Shown in pieces: positions 27,181 through 39,336 of a stretch of 64,000 nucleotides of DNA. The number at the start of each line of letters is the position of its first letter. Position 1 is the stretch's first letter. Source of the DNA: Corythucha ciliata (taxonomy: Eukaryota > Arthropoda > Insecta > Hemiptera > Tingidae); contig CM075943.1 of NCBI GenBank assembly GCA_038030265.1, forward strand, positions 14,136,001-14,200,000. The letters run 5' to 3'. Under the pieces are notes generated by a model. The model was not told the DNA's origin and made no database searches. It saw only the letters and a list, made by a program, of their open reading frames with translations. The translations under genes and the position numbers were made by a program.

Positions 27181-28934
27181 ACGCGAAGCGTGCAATGCTT
27201 TGTTAAATACGACAGCTCACAGGTGCAGCGTCTTCGTGGTGACGGATGTCGGAGCTTGAAAGCAACCAGTGCCTCAAGTTCCTGAAGAACTAATATCCAC
27301 AAAAATGTCCTCCCCCCTCCAAGTCCAGTTGCGAAGTCGGAAGGGGGACGTCTCGCTTATAGGACGCCAAGTCTTCTTCTATGAGCTTCCATGGTACTTT
27401 ACTTTTTCCAGCCCAGCGGCATGAAGCCCCACCACAATCATAACCATCGCTTGCCGCTGATCGACACCATGGATTTGAGGGCGGGTTGACCAATGACCAA
27501 ACCACCTCTTGGCTTATGTACTTTGCATGGTCAGTCTAGTCGACGGGTACCTTATTGCGTGTAATGACGTAGATGGGTTGGCTATTATTCACTTTCCAGC
27601 AGGTGCTGGATGAGAAAGGCTATGGAAAATTAGTATTCCTGTCGTGATAAACGGCGAATTCGGGTACCACTTTTCTAGGAAGGAGAGGTATACCCGCGAA
27701 TGAATGGATGAGAGGACAGACGCAACTAAATTTATGCTGGCTACCTAGGTCAATGGTTACGCAGCTTCATCAACTTGTTCATTAACAAACTTCACATTTC
27801 TGGACTATTATTCATGACATGAGTGTTCTAAAATTCAAGAAATTATTATTAAAGCAATATTCAACAGTGTTTTCTTCCTCACGCAAAATCTCTCTCACTC
27901 ATGTTTGCCATCTCTTTTCAGCCCGCCTAACTTTTAATTGTTCTCCATTTATTATTCCTTCCTTCTCCTGAAAAATCCCACAAACCCTTTACTTCGAGCT
28001 TTTAGGTTTAATGTACTCCACCCAACCCCCTTCCCCATCACTAAACCTGAATGCACGCTTGTATGTTCATCAGGCAGGCGGCGGCGGTGGTGCTGTTAAG
28101 TCTGAAGAAGCGGTGGAGAGTGCATGAAAAAGCGAGAAATAGGCGCTCTCGTAGCCCACTTTTAGTCCTGGAGCTGGAATCAATACCCTTCCACCAACAC
28201 ACACACACACACACCCTGGCTTGTGAAATTCAACGGCGTAAACTTTACTCGTAGAGAGAAGTGAAACTCTATGGTTCTGTTGTATACATAAGAGAGAAGC
28301 CGCGGATAATCATGATTTGGATCGTATGCGCTGGGTCTGGGGTAAGTGGTGGACGTGGAAAGAGATGCGAGGGATCGAATAAAATTGGACGGCCAAATAA
28401 CGATGTTATCATGGTTCCAGACACTTTGATCTTTCTGTTTGCGTTATTTTAGTTGACTCGATTTTGAAATATCGAGTTGTATACAAATTCTATTGATACT
28501 GAAAAAAAAAAAACGAGACCGTTCATTGACTGATACGATTATTGTCAAAGATTAGCCTTCTCATTTAATTTATTATAATCCCTCACAATTAAGGTAATTA
28601 TTCTGTCATCCATGGACGTTTTTCCTATAAATAGGTACAGAATTAGGAAGAAGCTGATGAGATTCATAAGTTTTTTCGCTGAGTAAAGACAGGAAAGGTG
28701 GATGGTAGATGGTTTCCTTGGCAGGCCTCCTGCACACAAAAGGGAGATCCTTTCATCACTCTTTTTCATGGATCGGTAATTGATTACCTCTATACTCTAC
28801 GCACGCTTCCTTTAATCGGATCACAATTAATCAAAATTAGGAGTATTTTCGGGTGTGTATTTAACAAAAATACGAGTGGGTGAGATGACGGCGTTTCAAT
28901 TTGTTTCGTTTTTCAAGAACAAACCGGTAATTTT
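27181..28934. other. No gene seen; CA microsatellite
   Basis: 1.75 kb of DNA with short accidental frames only. A CA repeat lies at 28197-28215. No motif or repeat unit was recognised; 28901-28934 leads directly into the second duplicated copy. Confidence 0.5.
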
Positions 28935-30733
28935 GCTGAAAATTATTTTGAAACTGCGTGAATGTACTTCTGGAACTATGCCCCTCACCTTGAGATTGGA
29001 ACTCTACATTTATTCAAGTTCCGTATTTTCAACAGCGAACAATTTTATTAGGCATAAGTAGGTAATTTAAATGCACTGTTATTCATAATACTTAAGTAAT
29101 TGGACTTACTATACTGCCGTGCAGTGAAAAAAAAAAAAAAAAATGAGTTGCTGCGTCGTTATTTTAATTTGTCCATTCCACCGTTTCTTTTTTTTTTACG
29201 CCTCACAAGTTGTCCCACCTTTCGCATGAGTCAGTCTTCGAAATCGGGACAGTTATTATTGTAAAAAATAAAGGGCCTACTTATTATGTGTATATTCAAG
29301 GGCCAAGCCAACATTGAATTGCAGTAAAAAACAAAAAAAAAACATTTATTTTTTCACTATGCAATCTCAAAGTCCTGTTAAACTGTTATTTGCTGGGATT
29401 CCAATTTACACTTTGAGAAGGAGCCCTGAGTTGTTACAGAGTTCCTTGACTCTGTCGTTCATTCCATGTTTACCCGAGAGTTGAGCGAATGACAAGATTG
29501 AATGCTTGCCTCGATAACGTATTTAGAATTATATTATACGGGGACTCACTTGACTATGTGAGGGGAGGAGGGTTTGTAAACGCAGCACACATTGTAAGAT
29601 TGCACTTATGCGCTTAATAACACAAGTAACTGTGGAAAGTCACTAACCGTTTCAATGATTCCGTTGGAAATTTTTTAGGAAATTTTATGGTTTTCTTGCC
29701 ACATTTCTCATTGACGTGGCAAGAAACGCTGGTCGCTGATCCCAAGTTTTTTGTAGATCCTTAGACAGCTAAAAGGATGAAGGTGCAATAATATAATATG
29801 CTGTTCTTGAAAAATTAAGCTTTGATTTCCTAGAAAAGCGGTTCCGTATTACAGCGGTAGAAAAAATCCCCTTTTAAATCTCGCCAGTAGTCGCCTAAAG
29901 AGCGGTCAACAGACCGCGGCGCCGCTTCGAATGAGACGGGCGTTCATGACGGTGATGAACTGTTCATCAACGATTTTTGACGGTGACGGTGAACGTTTTT
30001 TGTTTACAATGAACGTGAAAACTACCTGGCCGCTGGATGATGGCGAAATTGTAATTAATACTGTCCGAAAACGACTCTATTCTGATGTTAAAAGAAAATA
30101 CTGCGTAATAGTTGGAGCTACGAGGAAAAAAACGTTCATAACCACCGTCACGATGGAAGCGGTGCCGATGTCTGTTTACCGCTCTCTAGGCAACTATGGT
30201 TTGATTTAAAAAAGAAATTTCCTACAGTAATATTACGGCACCGCTCTTCTAGGAAACCAAAGCTTTATCGGATAAAATTTTAAAAAGTTTTAAAAATCGT
30301 GCCCAAAATGGGGGGAAAAACACTAGTTCGAAGTTTCTCGATGCAACTTAATCAAAACCAAAACTGAAAACAGCGCTAATTTGGGGCTAAAATATATACA
30401 GGGTGTAACGGAAAAGTCTGACATAAATGAAATGGGTGATTCTTGGTCACATTTAGAACCAAAATGACCCATGGTCCACCATGGTCCGATTAATATGGTT
30501 TAGGAGATAATCGTGGTTCTCCTAATTTTTAATGTACCCACGGTTTTCCTTAGTAAATCGTCTGTACCTGATGAAAAAATGGTCTCATTGAAATTTAAAA
30601 GAAGCCATTGGAAAGAGCACTAAATTCTCTGTAGGATTGAATCCTTTCATTTCTAAATCGATCAATATTTATGTGCTTAAATTGCTGCTGAACAGCCAAC
30701 TTCTTAGATTTCCGGAAAACTCCTAGTCTTTCA
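28935..30733. repeat. Second copy of segment 1-1790
   Basis: Near-identical to the start of the window with a small offset caused by poly-A length. It includes the second copy of the 878-1327 MITE at 29817-30266. Beyond 30733 it continues into the complete foldback element, where the first copy is truncated. Confidence 0.9.
29817..30266. mobile_element. Second copy of the 878-1327 MITE
   Basis: Same ends and interior as at 878-1327, including the 92-codon frame (29931-30209) with one amino-acid change. It was duplicated with its surroundings, not inserted twice. Confidence 0.6.
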
Positions 30734-31636
30734 GCCAGCTGTCAATTTCTTTATGGCCCTCGTAGGAAGTGTAAAAAATTATTAAAAACTTCTACTGATT
30801 GTCAGCTTTCGAATGGCCTGCTTAGTTCTGGATTATTCTTTTTTTTATTCCGAGATAGAAGCAAAAACGCGCAAAAAAAAGCCCCCAGAAGTATCCGTTT
30901 TTAAGCACGCCTTCAGGCACGGCAATTGCTTCCACGAGCGCGCCCTCGGCCTCTTCAGTTAGATGCAAATTCCCAAGCTGAGCTTGGGTGGAGCCTTGGG
31001 TTGGCTTCCGCTATTATTGAAATAATAAAACAGTTAAGTAAATAATTCTTGTTTGTTAAGAAATGTGATTGTGCAAATAAATAAATAAAAAATAAATAAC
31101 ACCCACATCCACCATCAACCGCATTACAATCACAATTAATTGGAGAGGCCGAGGGCGCGCTCGCGGAAGCGATTGCCTTACCTGAAGGCATGCTTAAAAA
31201 CGGATACTTTTGGTGATTTTTTCACGCGTTTTTGCTTCTATCTCGGAAGAAAAAAAAGAATAATCCAGAACTAAGCAGGCCATTCGAAAGCTGACAAACT
31301 GTAAAAGTTTTTAATAATTTTTTACACTTCCTACGAGGGCCATAAAAGAATTGACAGCTGGCTGAAAGACTAGGAGTTTTCTGGAAATCTAAGAAGTTGT
31401 CTGTTCAGCAGCAATTTAAGCATTTAAATATTGATCGATTTAGAGATGAAAGGATTTTTTCATCAGGTACGGACGATTTACTAAGGAAAACCGAGGGTAC
31501 ATTAAAAATTAGGAAAACCACGATTATCTCCAAAACCATAAGTAATTGGACCATGGTGTATAGGGTCATTTTGGTTCCAAATGTGACCAAGAATCACCGA
31601 TTTCATTTATGCCAGACTTTTCCGTTACACCCTGTA
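30397..31636. mobile_element. Complete foldback element with about 530-bp inverted arms
   Basis: The left arm starts TACAGGGTGTAACGG and the right arm ends with its inverse, with TA on both sides (30395-30396, 31637-31638). Pairing runs through GCTGGCTGAAAGACTAGG and on to CGAGGGCGCGCTCG near the centre, leaving a loop of about 170 bp with a CAAGCTGAGCTTGG hairpin. Part of the arms is lost on the right between GGTTTTCC and CTCATTG blocks. The TA duplication would suit a Tc1/mariner-like mobiliser. No transposase is encoded. Confidence 0.85.
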
Positions 31637-31639
31637 TAT

Positions 31640-31810
31640 GTTACGCCGAATCTATGAAATTGCCGATTTCGCGAACTAGGCAAAATATTGCTTATTTCGT
31701 GAATTCGGCACGCCTTATGCCTATTACATGAAATAGGCAATTTTTTGCCGATTACGTGAACTGGGCAATTCTACAGTTGCCTAGTTCTTGAAATAGGCAA
31801 GCCCTTGTAT
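31640..31810. repeat. TGCC(G/T)A-TTC word cluster, inverted relative to 32266-32402
   Basis: The order of GCCGAAT, TGCCGATTTCG, GAATTCGGCACGCC and AAATAGGCAA words matches the reverse complement of 15209-15335 and 32266-32402, but with many substitutions. With the cluster at 32266-32402 it forms an inverted pair around the piggyBac left-end fragment. Confidence 0.65.
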
Positions 31811-31890
31811 TATAGCCTTATCAAGTTGTTATCAGTCTCCGTATTTGTTGTTAAATGAAATGTGTACACCTTCGCCGGCCGGCTTTCTGA

Positions 31891-32263
31891 GTGATTTTCA
31901 GTGTCTGATTAGATTTTTTTAGTTGATGTTAAGGTACTGTTAACCCATTAACGCCCAAGACGTGATAGCATGCATTTTTTAGAGCAAAATTTGGACGGCA
32001 TCCTCTATGGACTATAAATAAGCATGATTCATCGCAAATTTTAAATTTTTTTGAGAGTAACCAGAGTTATAAAATGTTGCGTTGACGCAACGTTTGGCGC
32101 TTAGGAGGTCAAGTTGGCTGCTAACGGAATAACGTTTTTAGGACTCCAAATTTCTGCATTATTGTGTGAAAAACGAAGAAATGAAGTAAAACAATAATAA
32201 AAAACGTAGAACAAGCATATATTTAGTGATATTCAACTATTTATTTTGGTGCACTGTAAAGAA
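31891..32263. mobile_element. Left end of the piggyBac element, second copy, truncated
   Basis: Matches 1858-2234 including the flank, the TTAA (31940-31943) and the CCCATTAACGCCCAA terminus. It is cut at 32263, where the first copy runs on into the transposase remnant. The next base belongs to the 15201-type segment. Confidence 0.9.
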
Positions 32264-32265
32264 CT

Positions 32266-33303
32266 GGGGGATTGCCGATTCGGCGTAATCGGCAAAAATT
32301 TGCCTATTTCACGGAATAGGCAAGAGGCGTGCCGAATTCACGAAATAGGCAATTATTTGCCTAAAACCGGAAATAGGCAACTTCATGAATTCGGCATAAC
32401 ATATACATGGCTAGTTCACGGCTGCAATAGAGAACAATCTCTGATTCACGGACAGAAGTGAGAAGAGTTGCTAAACAATGGCTGAAATTAAGAAAAATAC
32501 ATTAATAAAATAATCGCGGCTAAATTTGAGGAAAAGCGCTAAAATCGCGAATTAAAGTGTAAAAAAAAAGAATAGTAATTCTTGGTTAATATTACGAAAC
32601 ACGCTTATTCACGGATAGTGATAAATCGATCCTGATTCACCAATGGTTTGAAGAAAAAGCGTTAATTTGGACCTGAGTATACGAAAAAAAAAACAAACAA
32701 TTCTTGGCTTATTCAGAAAGCAAGTTTGTCCATCACTCTGGGAAAAAACGTTAATTCATGGCTAAAACTTAAATAATAGCTAATTCGCGGGTTCAACTGA
32801 GAAAGCGCCAATTCGCGCCATCTGAACGGCTTCGCGGGACGGGACGCGAGACGGTCTTGAAAATGGTTTGCGAGACGGGACGCGGGACCAAGCCTAAATA
32901 AGCGGTCGTCCCGCGGGAAATCGATTTTGTTTGTTTTTTTAACTAAAAAGTGAGGTGAACGAGTGAAACCAAATAATGCGTTTGCCATCTTTGAATCAAT
33001 GTAACAGAAAATTCATGTCATTGGCCCAAAAATTTCCAACACATCAAATACCTCTTATATTATCCTTCCCTTCCCGTTCCCACTATTCGATGCGAAGAAT
33101 AATTTCAGTGAAATTTTAAAACTTGCGAAATTTTGCTTGTCTGCACGTTTGTAAAGGGCTGTATTTCGGTACCTATTGGGCATAAAAGGAATTGTTGACC
33201 AGTAAATTTAGCCTTCTAAATTCACTTTTCAAGCATTTTTTATTACATTTTGAAGTTGAAGAGTGTTAACTCTCCTGAAAAATTTATCGTTCTTTTAACA
33301 TTT
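32266..33303. repeat. Second copy of segment 15201-16256
   Basis: Collinear with 15201-16256 with few differences, including the TGCC word cluster, the degenerate GCTAATTCGCGG units and the GGGAC patch. It directly follows the truncated piggyBac end, so 2235-15200 of the first copy has no counterpart here. Confidence 0.9.
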
Positions 33304-33756
33304 ATGGTAAGGTGGGGTAATTGGGAACAAAATTTGTACGTTTCACCTTCTCCTTACTGCGAGGACTGCGTAAAGCGAGTAAACTATTTTTGTGGCGTTC
33401 ATACTATATATGCCGGCAGATTCAATGCACTTGGTAATTGAGTCAAATTATAGAAATAAGATAGTCTGAGCTTCAAGCGAATGGTCAACTGTGACAACCA
33501 GCAGTCGATTCAATCCTAATCCGTGCGAAGTCTTTGTTTGCACTTACAAAGAGGTCAAGAACTGGAAGGGAATCCAAGAATCCGTATTGAGCAGGGCGTG
33601 CAGTTGGAGGCAAAAGCGTCGCTTGAATATGAAGAAAAATGAGAACTGTGTAGATTTGTACACTTCAGCTTCATTAGAACTGTACATAAAAGATAACAAA
33701 CGAATCACAATAACGATGGTTAAAGTTGCTTATACCTCACGATTACCTGAATACCA
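33304..33756. repeat. Duplicated segment shared with 39946-40309
   Basis: GGTAAGGTGGGGTAATTGGG and the following 350 bp recur at 39948-40309. About 95 bp at 33662-33756 are unique to this copy, where the other copy has 4 kb of inserted elements. The 92-codon frame at 33491-33769 is not conserved beyond the duplication and is not supported as coding. Confidence 0.8.
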
Positions 33757-36700
33757 GGCTAAAAAATAGATTTGTTAAGACTGTGCAGTAGAAATGAAAT
33801 CCCTAGTCGATACCGCATTCTCAATTTTTGAATTTACCTTCATGCAAAAATTTCGTTGACGCACTCAATTCAGAAGACAATTTGGGGTTGATTTGTAGGA
33901 AGGGACGTGGGCGTTTTGGCGTGCTTGTAAGCGCTTTTAAAGTGGTTTTTGTGATTTTTATTTCTTAATAACTATAACTTGATAATTTTTTATAACACTT
34001 CGTAACGTGCAACTAGTAAATGAAAGTTACTTCTGTACTGTGACTTGAGTTGTCAATAAACTTTGTTTTAAAAAACAACTACTTCTGGTGTCAATGAAAT
34101 TATTGTTGCAACCCCGACAAACCTTGGTTTGAACTACCGGTAAAATGTTGTAAGCCACAACTTTTACCATTAATGAATTACATTTTTTATTGCACCAAAC
34201 CTAATACCCTGATGATTGCGTGTGTTCAAACGGTTCTAAACATGATTTTGGCATTCCTGCAAAATTTGGGAATCGAGGGTTATAATACAACCTTTTACCT
34301 GTCGCTCTGTTTTCAAGGAATGTAGGAAAATTATGGGAAGATATTATATTGTTTGTATATATCCCACCAACTCCTCTGAATGATGGGCCTCACACCCTCT
34401 CACCACAGTAAAAAAAAAACACACAATCACGGCCCTCACTCTCCGATCGCAGACACCAGCGGTTGGGGTGCTTACTGTGAATCCTTGGTTCGTAAATAAA
34501 TTGATACAGTATCGTTGTGAGCAAACTTTATAGTCCCGCTAAATAAATAATATGAGTTAACAAAATAACACGGGGGCACGACGAAAGGCGGGAGCAATTG
34601 CAGGCAATTCCGATAAGGAGTGGACGAGAAAACGGTCGTAAATAAAAGGCTCGTGTGGTCACTCTCAGGGGATCCACTTCGTCTCATCCATAGCAACTTT
34701 AGTATCTCCTCCGTTGGGACGATAGTTGTCACAGCTCTGAAAAAATTCTAGTTTTGGGGGTCAAATAATGTTACAGTTCATAGTTTCACCTGTCTATAAC
34801 CTAGCTGGACCAATTTTTCCAATTTCTACACTTCTTTCAAACGATAATCATATAAAACCCTGTAGGAAGCAGGTTATTGTCGCAGAATCACGAAGTAATC
34901 TCACGTGAGAACCACGTTTGATAAAATCCCTTGAACTTTTCCAAAACTGTAAGGCCTGAGGGGGGGGGGATGCGCATTCACGATTTATACGGCAGTATAA
35001 ATCCCATAAACGAAACTTATGGAGAATGATTGTAAGAGACTTAAAAGTTATATACTGTGCATTCGCTTTTGAACCTTCAATAAGCATTTTAATCTTGCAC
35101 GACAAACATTCCTTATATTCGAGCATCCCACAGCAAATGTGATATTCTTAAACCAATGTTTATTTCCTACAAGGCTTTCTGTTTGCCTTCTGATATTGCA
35201 GTTTAAATAAACGGGAGATAAAAAATGCGTCCCAAAAAGAGTAAATTATTTCATTTGGCCGGCTGAAACCCTTCGAAGTGGGCTTACATTGGTTCACACA
35301 CATTATCTTGATGTCGTGAGATAAAAGACCTCACGGGGAATTGGCAGGGAAAATGTTTGTGACTGTTACACTGTTTCCCCGGGGAGATAACATTCTCCCA
35401 TGCAACAGATTTGATCGTAATGCACATTCTGTGACAATCTGACGATCACAACGGGGAAAATTTTGCTTTTCAATTTGATCTTATAAAAACGTTGATGGAA
35501 AATATTTATGGGTCGAGATTTTTGAAGAATGTACAAAATATCGCCCATCATTTAAGAGATGTGACGGAGAAGCATATCGCAGCAGAAAAATCCCCCCTCC
35601 GCCACTCTCGACAGGGGGAAATGTTTGAAAAGCAGCTTTGGATGGAGGGGTAGGGCGGTCATCGAATAAATATTGAGCCCCTTTCCGTCATCTCTTCATC
35701 ATTCCCATCATACCCAAAATTCTTTCTTTTTCGAACATTTTTTCCTGAGCTCGCACTCCCAGCATTGTCGGATCAATATGAAACGTTAGGACGGACTTTT
35801 TTTTCTTGATCAGTCAGTCCATCCGGCTGAAAAAAAAAAAATATGCAAAGTAGAAATTATGCGAGAGATATTGACAGAGAGTGTGCGAGAGGAACGTGCC
35901 TGTCCGAATATTTCAAACGTTTGGCTGTCAATTCCTTTCCTCATTGGGTCACTGATAAGACCGCATTTTTCCAATTTTCATTGTTCAATCAAATCACGGG
36001 AATTGAACTTTTTGAACTGAATCCCGTTTTATCACGCCGTGTTGTGGGGGGGGGGGGGTTCTGAACCAAATTGTTGACAGCATTGAAAAGTACGTTCAGC
36101 GTCACTTTTTTGACTTCAAAAGCCGGTTATTAGGAAAAAAGGATTGCACTAAAGAAATGAAAAAAAAAAAAAAAAATCAACCTCACCTTTTGAAAAAAAA
36201 AAGTATTCTCTTTCTCCCTCTTTGTTTATTCAACGCTCACAGCATGCAACCATGCAGCCTAGAAAGTTCAGTTTTAATAAAAAGAGGCTTAATATTAGTA
36301 AAAGCAATTCACGGAATTTAAAGTTTTATACTATTTATCAAACGCCGCTCTTCTCAAGTATTATTCCTCCTTACTGTTGAAACTTTTGTTGTACTGAGAA
36401 CAATGAAACTCGGAAAATGCTAGGAAGAAAGTGGTTTGAGATTATTGATTCGGTTAAAATGAAGTTGTCCGTGCGAGTTCTAGCGGGAAGAGCCGAAAAT
36501 TACAATTTTTATCCGGAGGTCACTAGTTTTTTTGTTTTTGTTTTTTACAATTATTTGAAAATAGTAAAATGTCCCTTGAATTTACCAGAAAGCTGGCAAT
36601 AAGCTTGAAGATGTTACGTATAGTCGAGGCTCGAATAACCATTTCTCAGTATCTCTACGCCGAGTGTCCAAACTTGTATGAAACTTTCATTCGTTTCCTA

Positions 36701-38148
36701 ATCTGTTTCAAATGTACAGTTTGAAACAATGTTCTGATTTAAGCGAGTCTGATTCCTCTTTTCAAACAGAATCTTCGCCGCCTCCGCACCCTTCATTGTC
36801 TTCATTAGAGTTTCAAACGTCAAGAATGATTGGAAGTTTTAATTACTACCCATTGTTCGTTAACTTTTTTGATGGATATCAAACCCAGGGCTCTCCTTAA
36901 AAGTGCGATTTATCTTTCGCCCTTTTTTCTTATGAACCCAAACGTATCAAATTTGGACTAGAATTTTTTTCTATTCAAGTGGGGATAATTAAAGAAAATG
37001 AGGCGACTACTAGAGCAGTTTCCAGGAGGTTGAAGTGGCCATTATAGAGAACATTAGACAAAGACGTACACCCCGTTCTGTTGATTTTCAACAGGGTGGC
37101 TAGACCTGCTTTCTGCGGGACAGTCAATACAGACGTGTTTCAGGGACCCTTCCCCTCTCACCCAGCGCTTCATTACCCAACAAGAACTATGATCCTCTTT
37201 AGTTAGCGGACGACGTTCCTTTGGACTTGAGAGCTAACTTGATTTATCAACATGACGAGCGCTCTTGCCCACTGCTGCGACAACAATATTGTTTCTCAAC
37301 GAGAGCTTCAAATTGGAATCATAATGAGGGTTGGCGGTGGGGCGGGTAGAGGCAATGGCATTATAGTAACAGATGAAGTTCGACTGAAGTGCGATTATTT
37401 TTGAAGGTAGCGGTGGACAGCGAGGGGAAGAAACTTTCACTGAAGTCACAGTGCGGCTAAGTTCGAAATGAACGAGAAGTTTCCACCAATTTTGCTATAT
37501 TCAAGAGATCCGCTTAGCCCTCACTGAACATTTCGGCTTAAACACGTCTCCGGCTAAAATGTTCATCATTCTTGAATACCTCCAACCATGCCAGCCTTTT
37601 TCCCGTCTTTTCAATACCAACATCTACTTATTACGAAACTTTATAGTGCTCAATCATATCATTATTGAACTTTTTTCCTTCGCAGCACGCTATACCATAA
37701 TCCCCCGACGCATTCAATTTGGAATTCGATGTATTGTCACACTTATTTTTTTTTTTTATACTGGCCAATCACTTGCTCACCGATAAAAGAAATAATGACG
37801 GAAGCCATTTCCGTAATGCGAAACTATTTTTACCTGTCCAATTTAGAAAACCTTTTACTTCAGGATGGACTTCTCTCCCTCACTTCGGTAAAAAGAACAG
37901 ATAAGTTTTTGTAACCCCTTAAAGTTGGAAATTGGATTTTTTTTTTTGCCCCGGTTATATGTACAACGATGAGAGTAGTTTTGCCTCTGACGAGGTGGGT
38001 GTGTAAAGGTCATTTAATGTCTTTATAACGGATAAAAACCAACGTTTTTATGATGTTTGCTTGTGCTGTTGTTAATATTACCCGTTTTACGTTATTAGAG
38101 CGGTGTAGTTCAAACAATGCTTTGACATAATCACCGCCTCGTGCACTT
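33757..38148. repeat. Large duplicated block, first copy, no gene seen
   Basis: Matches 44348-48415 with high identity and several indels, the largest at about 33880-34215. Small frames shared by both copies (for example 36712-36900 and minus 37234-37449) are preserved simply because the copies are recent; neither has a recognisable domain. Poly-G and poly-A runs are frequent (36047-36058, 36162-36176). Confidence 0.85.
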
Positions 38149-38209
38149 AAAAATATTTGATCAATTTATAGCAATTGCCTGGAAACCAACCAGCTGAGAA
38201 ATTCAAAAA
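38149..38209. repeat. 60-bp patch identical to the interior of the Harbinger-type MITE
   Basis: AAAATATTTGATCAATTTAT and the next 40 bp match 2704-2763. The terminal repeats of that MITE are not present. The duplicated copy at 48410 lacks it, so it arrived after the large duplication or was lost there. Confidence 0.85.
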
Positions 38210-38624
38210 AGTTTTGTTCCGACAGCAGCCTGTCGGGAGAAGTGCATTTCATTCATGCGACAATCGAGTCAAACCTCAAAAGTTAGAACGATGTCAATCA
38301 ATTATGAATGACATTTAGGCCGTGGTATAGAAAGTCAAAATCATAAAATCGTGTTTCTTTTTACCGCAGGCTCCTTTTTTGGCACCTACTGAGGGGGAAT
38401 AAAATGATGAAAATGAAAAATGAAACAGAGTCGGTTTGGTTGCCTATACGATATGGGAAGGCAGACTCTTGTTAGAGGAGTTATTTGCAATTAAAATCTT
38501 TATTCCGGCCTAAATTTCATTCATAATTGATTGATATCGTTCTAACTTATGAGGTTTGACTCGATTGTCGCATGAATGAAATGCACTTCTCCCGACAGGC
38601 TGCTGTCGGAACAAAACTTTTTTC
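38205..38624. mobile_element. Palindromic element with about 120-bp arms
   Basis: The left arm GTTTTGTTCCGACAGCAGCC (38211 on) is inverted at 38505-38623, with pairing through TTCATTCATGCGACAATCG and GTTAGAACGAT. The central 175 bp contain no frame. A-rich and T-rich borders hide any target duplication. Confidence 0.8.
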
Positions 38625-38644
38625 GGATTACGTTAATTTTCAGA

Positions 38645-38735
38645 TCAGTTACATTAGGTTAAATGGTATGTCACAATTTCACCATTGCGGAGTGCCTGGG
38701 TTCGAATCCGAAACAATTTTTTTTAAAATTTTTTT
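38645..38735 (+). ncRNA. tRNA-derived SINE-like fragment
   Basis: GGGTTCGAATCCG at 38698-38710 is a good RNA polymerase III B box, and AGGTTAAATGGT at 38656-38667 can serve as a weak A box at the usual 30-45 bp spacing. T-runs follow at 38717 and 38730. The cloverleaf does not close well, so this looks like a SINE head and not a working tRNA gene. Confidence 0.45.
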
Positions 38736-39336
38736 TTTTCCTCCCTTTTTGGCCCACCTCGGAATTTTTTACTCAAGATTTATTAGGCTGTAGGCAAATA
38801 AAATAAAAGAGACGGCTCAAAATACAATGTCAACGAAATTTTTTGGTAATTGGGTGGTCCAGTAAGGCATAGCGTTAATTTAATAGCTCCCCTCCGCCGA
38901 GAACTCCCCTGCCATATCAACGGATTCGGTTCACTGGGGTCTCATACGAAAGCGCGTTCATTTTTCATTACTCGAGTCAATTTTGGGGGCAATTGCAGCA
39001 ACAGCCGTGCGGTAGCGAATTTTCAACTAATTCAAACCCCTCTTTTACACCGTTCCCGTGGACCGATTCATCTGGATCACGAACTCGTCCGAGATATTCA
39101 CGCTATTAATTTTTAGACCAAATTTGGTTGCCCTAAGTCAAAAATTGCGACCGTGATCGTGCTAACAAAAAAGGGCCATATATATATAATAATAATAATA
39201 TATATATATGAATTCCGGAGACCACTGAATTCGTGTTCTAGAGGTCCTGAAACATGAAAAAAACATGCCATGACCCATGTTTGCCACCATCACGACGAGA
39301 CCAATAGTGCATTTTTCAGAATGAAATGCACTAAAA
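38736..39336. other. No gene seen; TA/TAA microsatellite
   Basis: A TATATA-(TAA)n-TATATA microsatellite is at 39179-39209. The frame at 38850-39116 (88 codons) has no recognisable motif. The segment lies between the two large duplicated blocks and is unique to this place. Confidence 0.5.

Noticed and set aside
36712..36900. Frame identical at 46992-47180
   Set aside because: The whole surrounding block is duplicated with high identity; non-coding parts are equally conserved.
38698..38710. Functional tRNA gene
   Set aside because: Only the B box is good; acceptor and anticodon stems do not pair convincingly.
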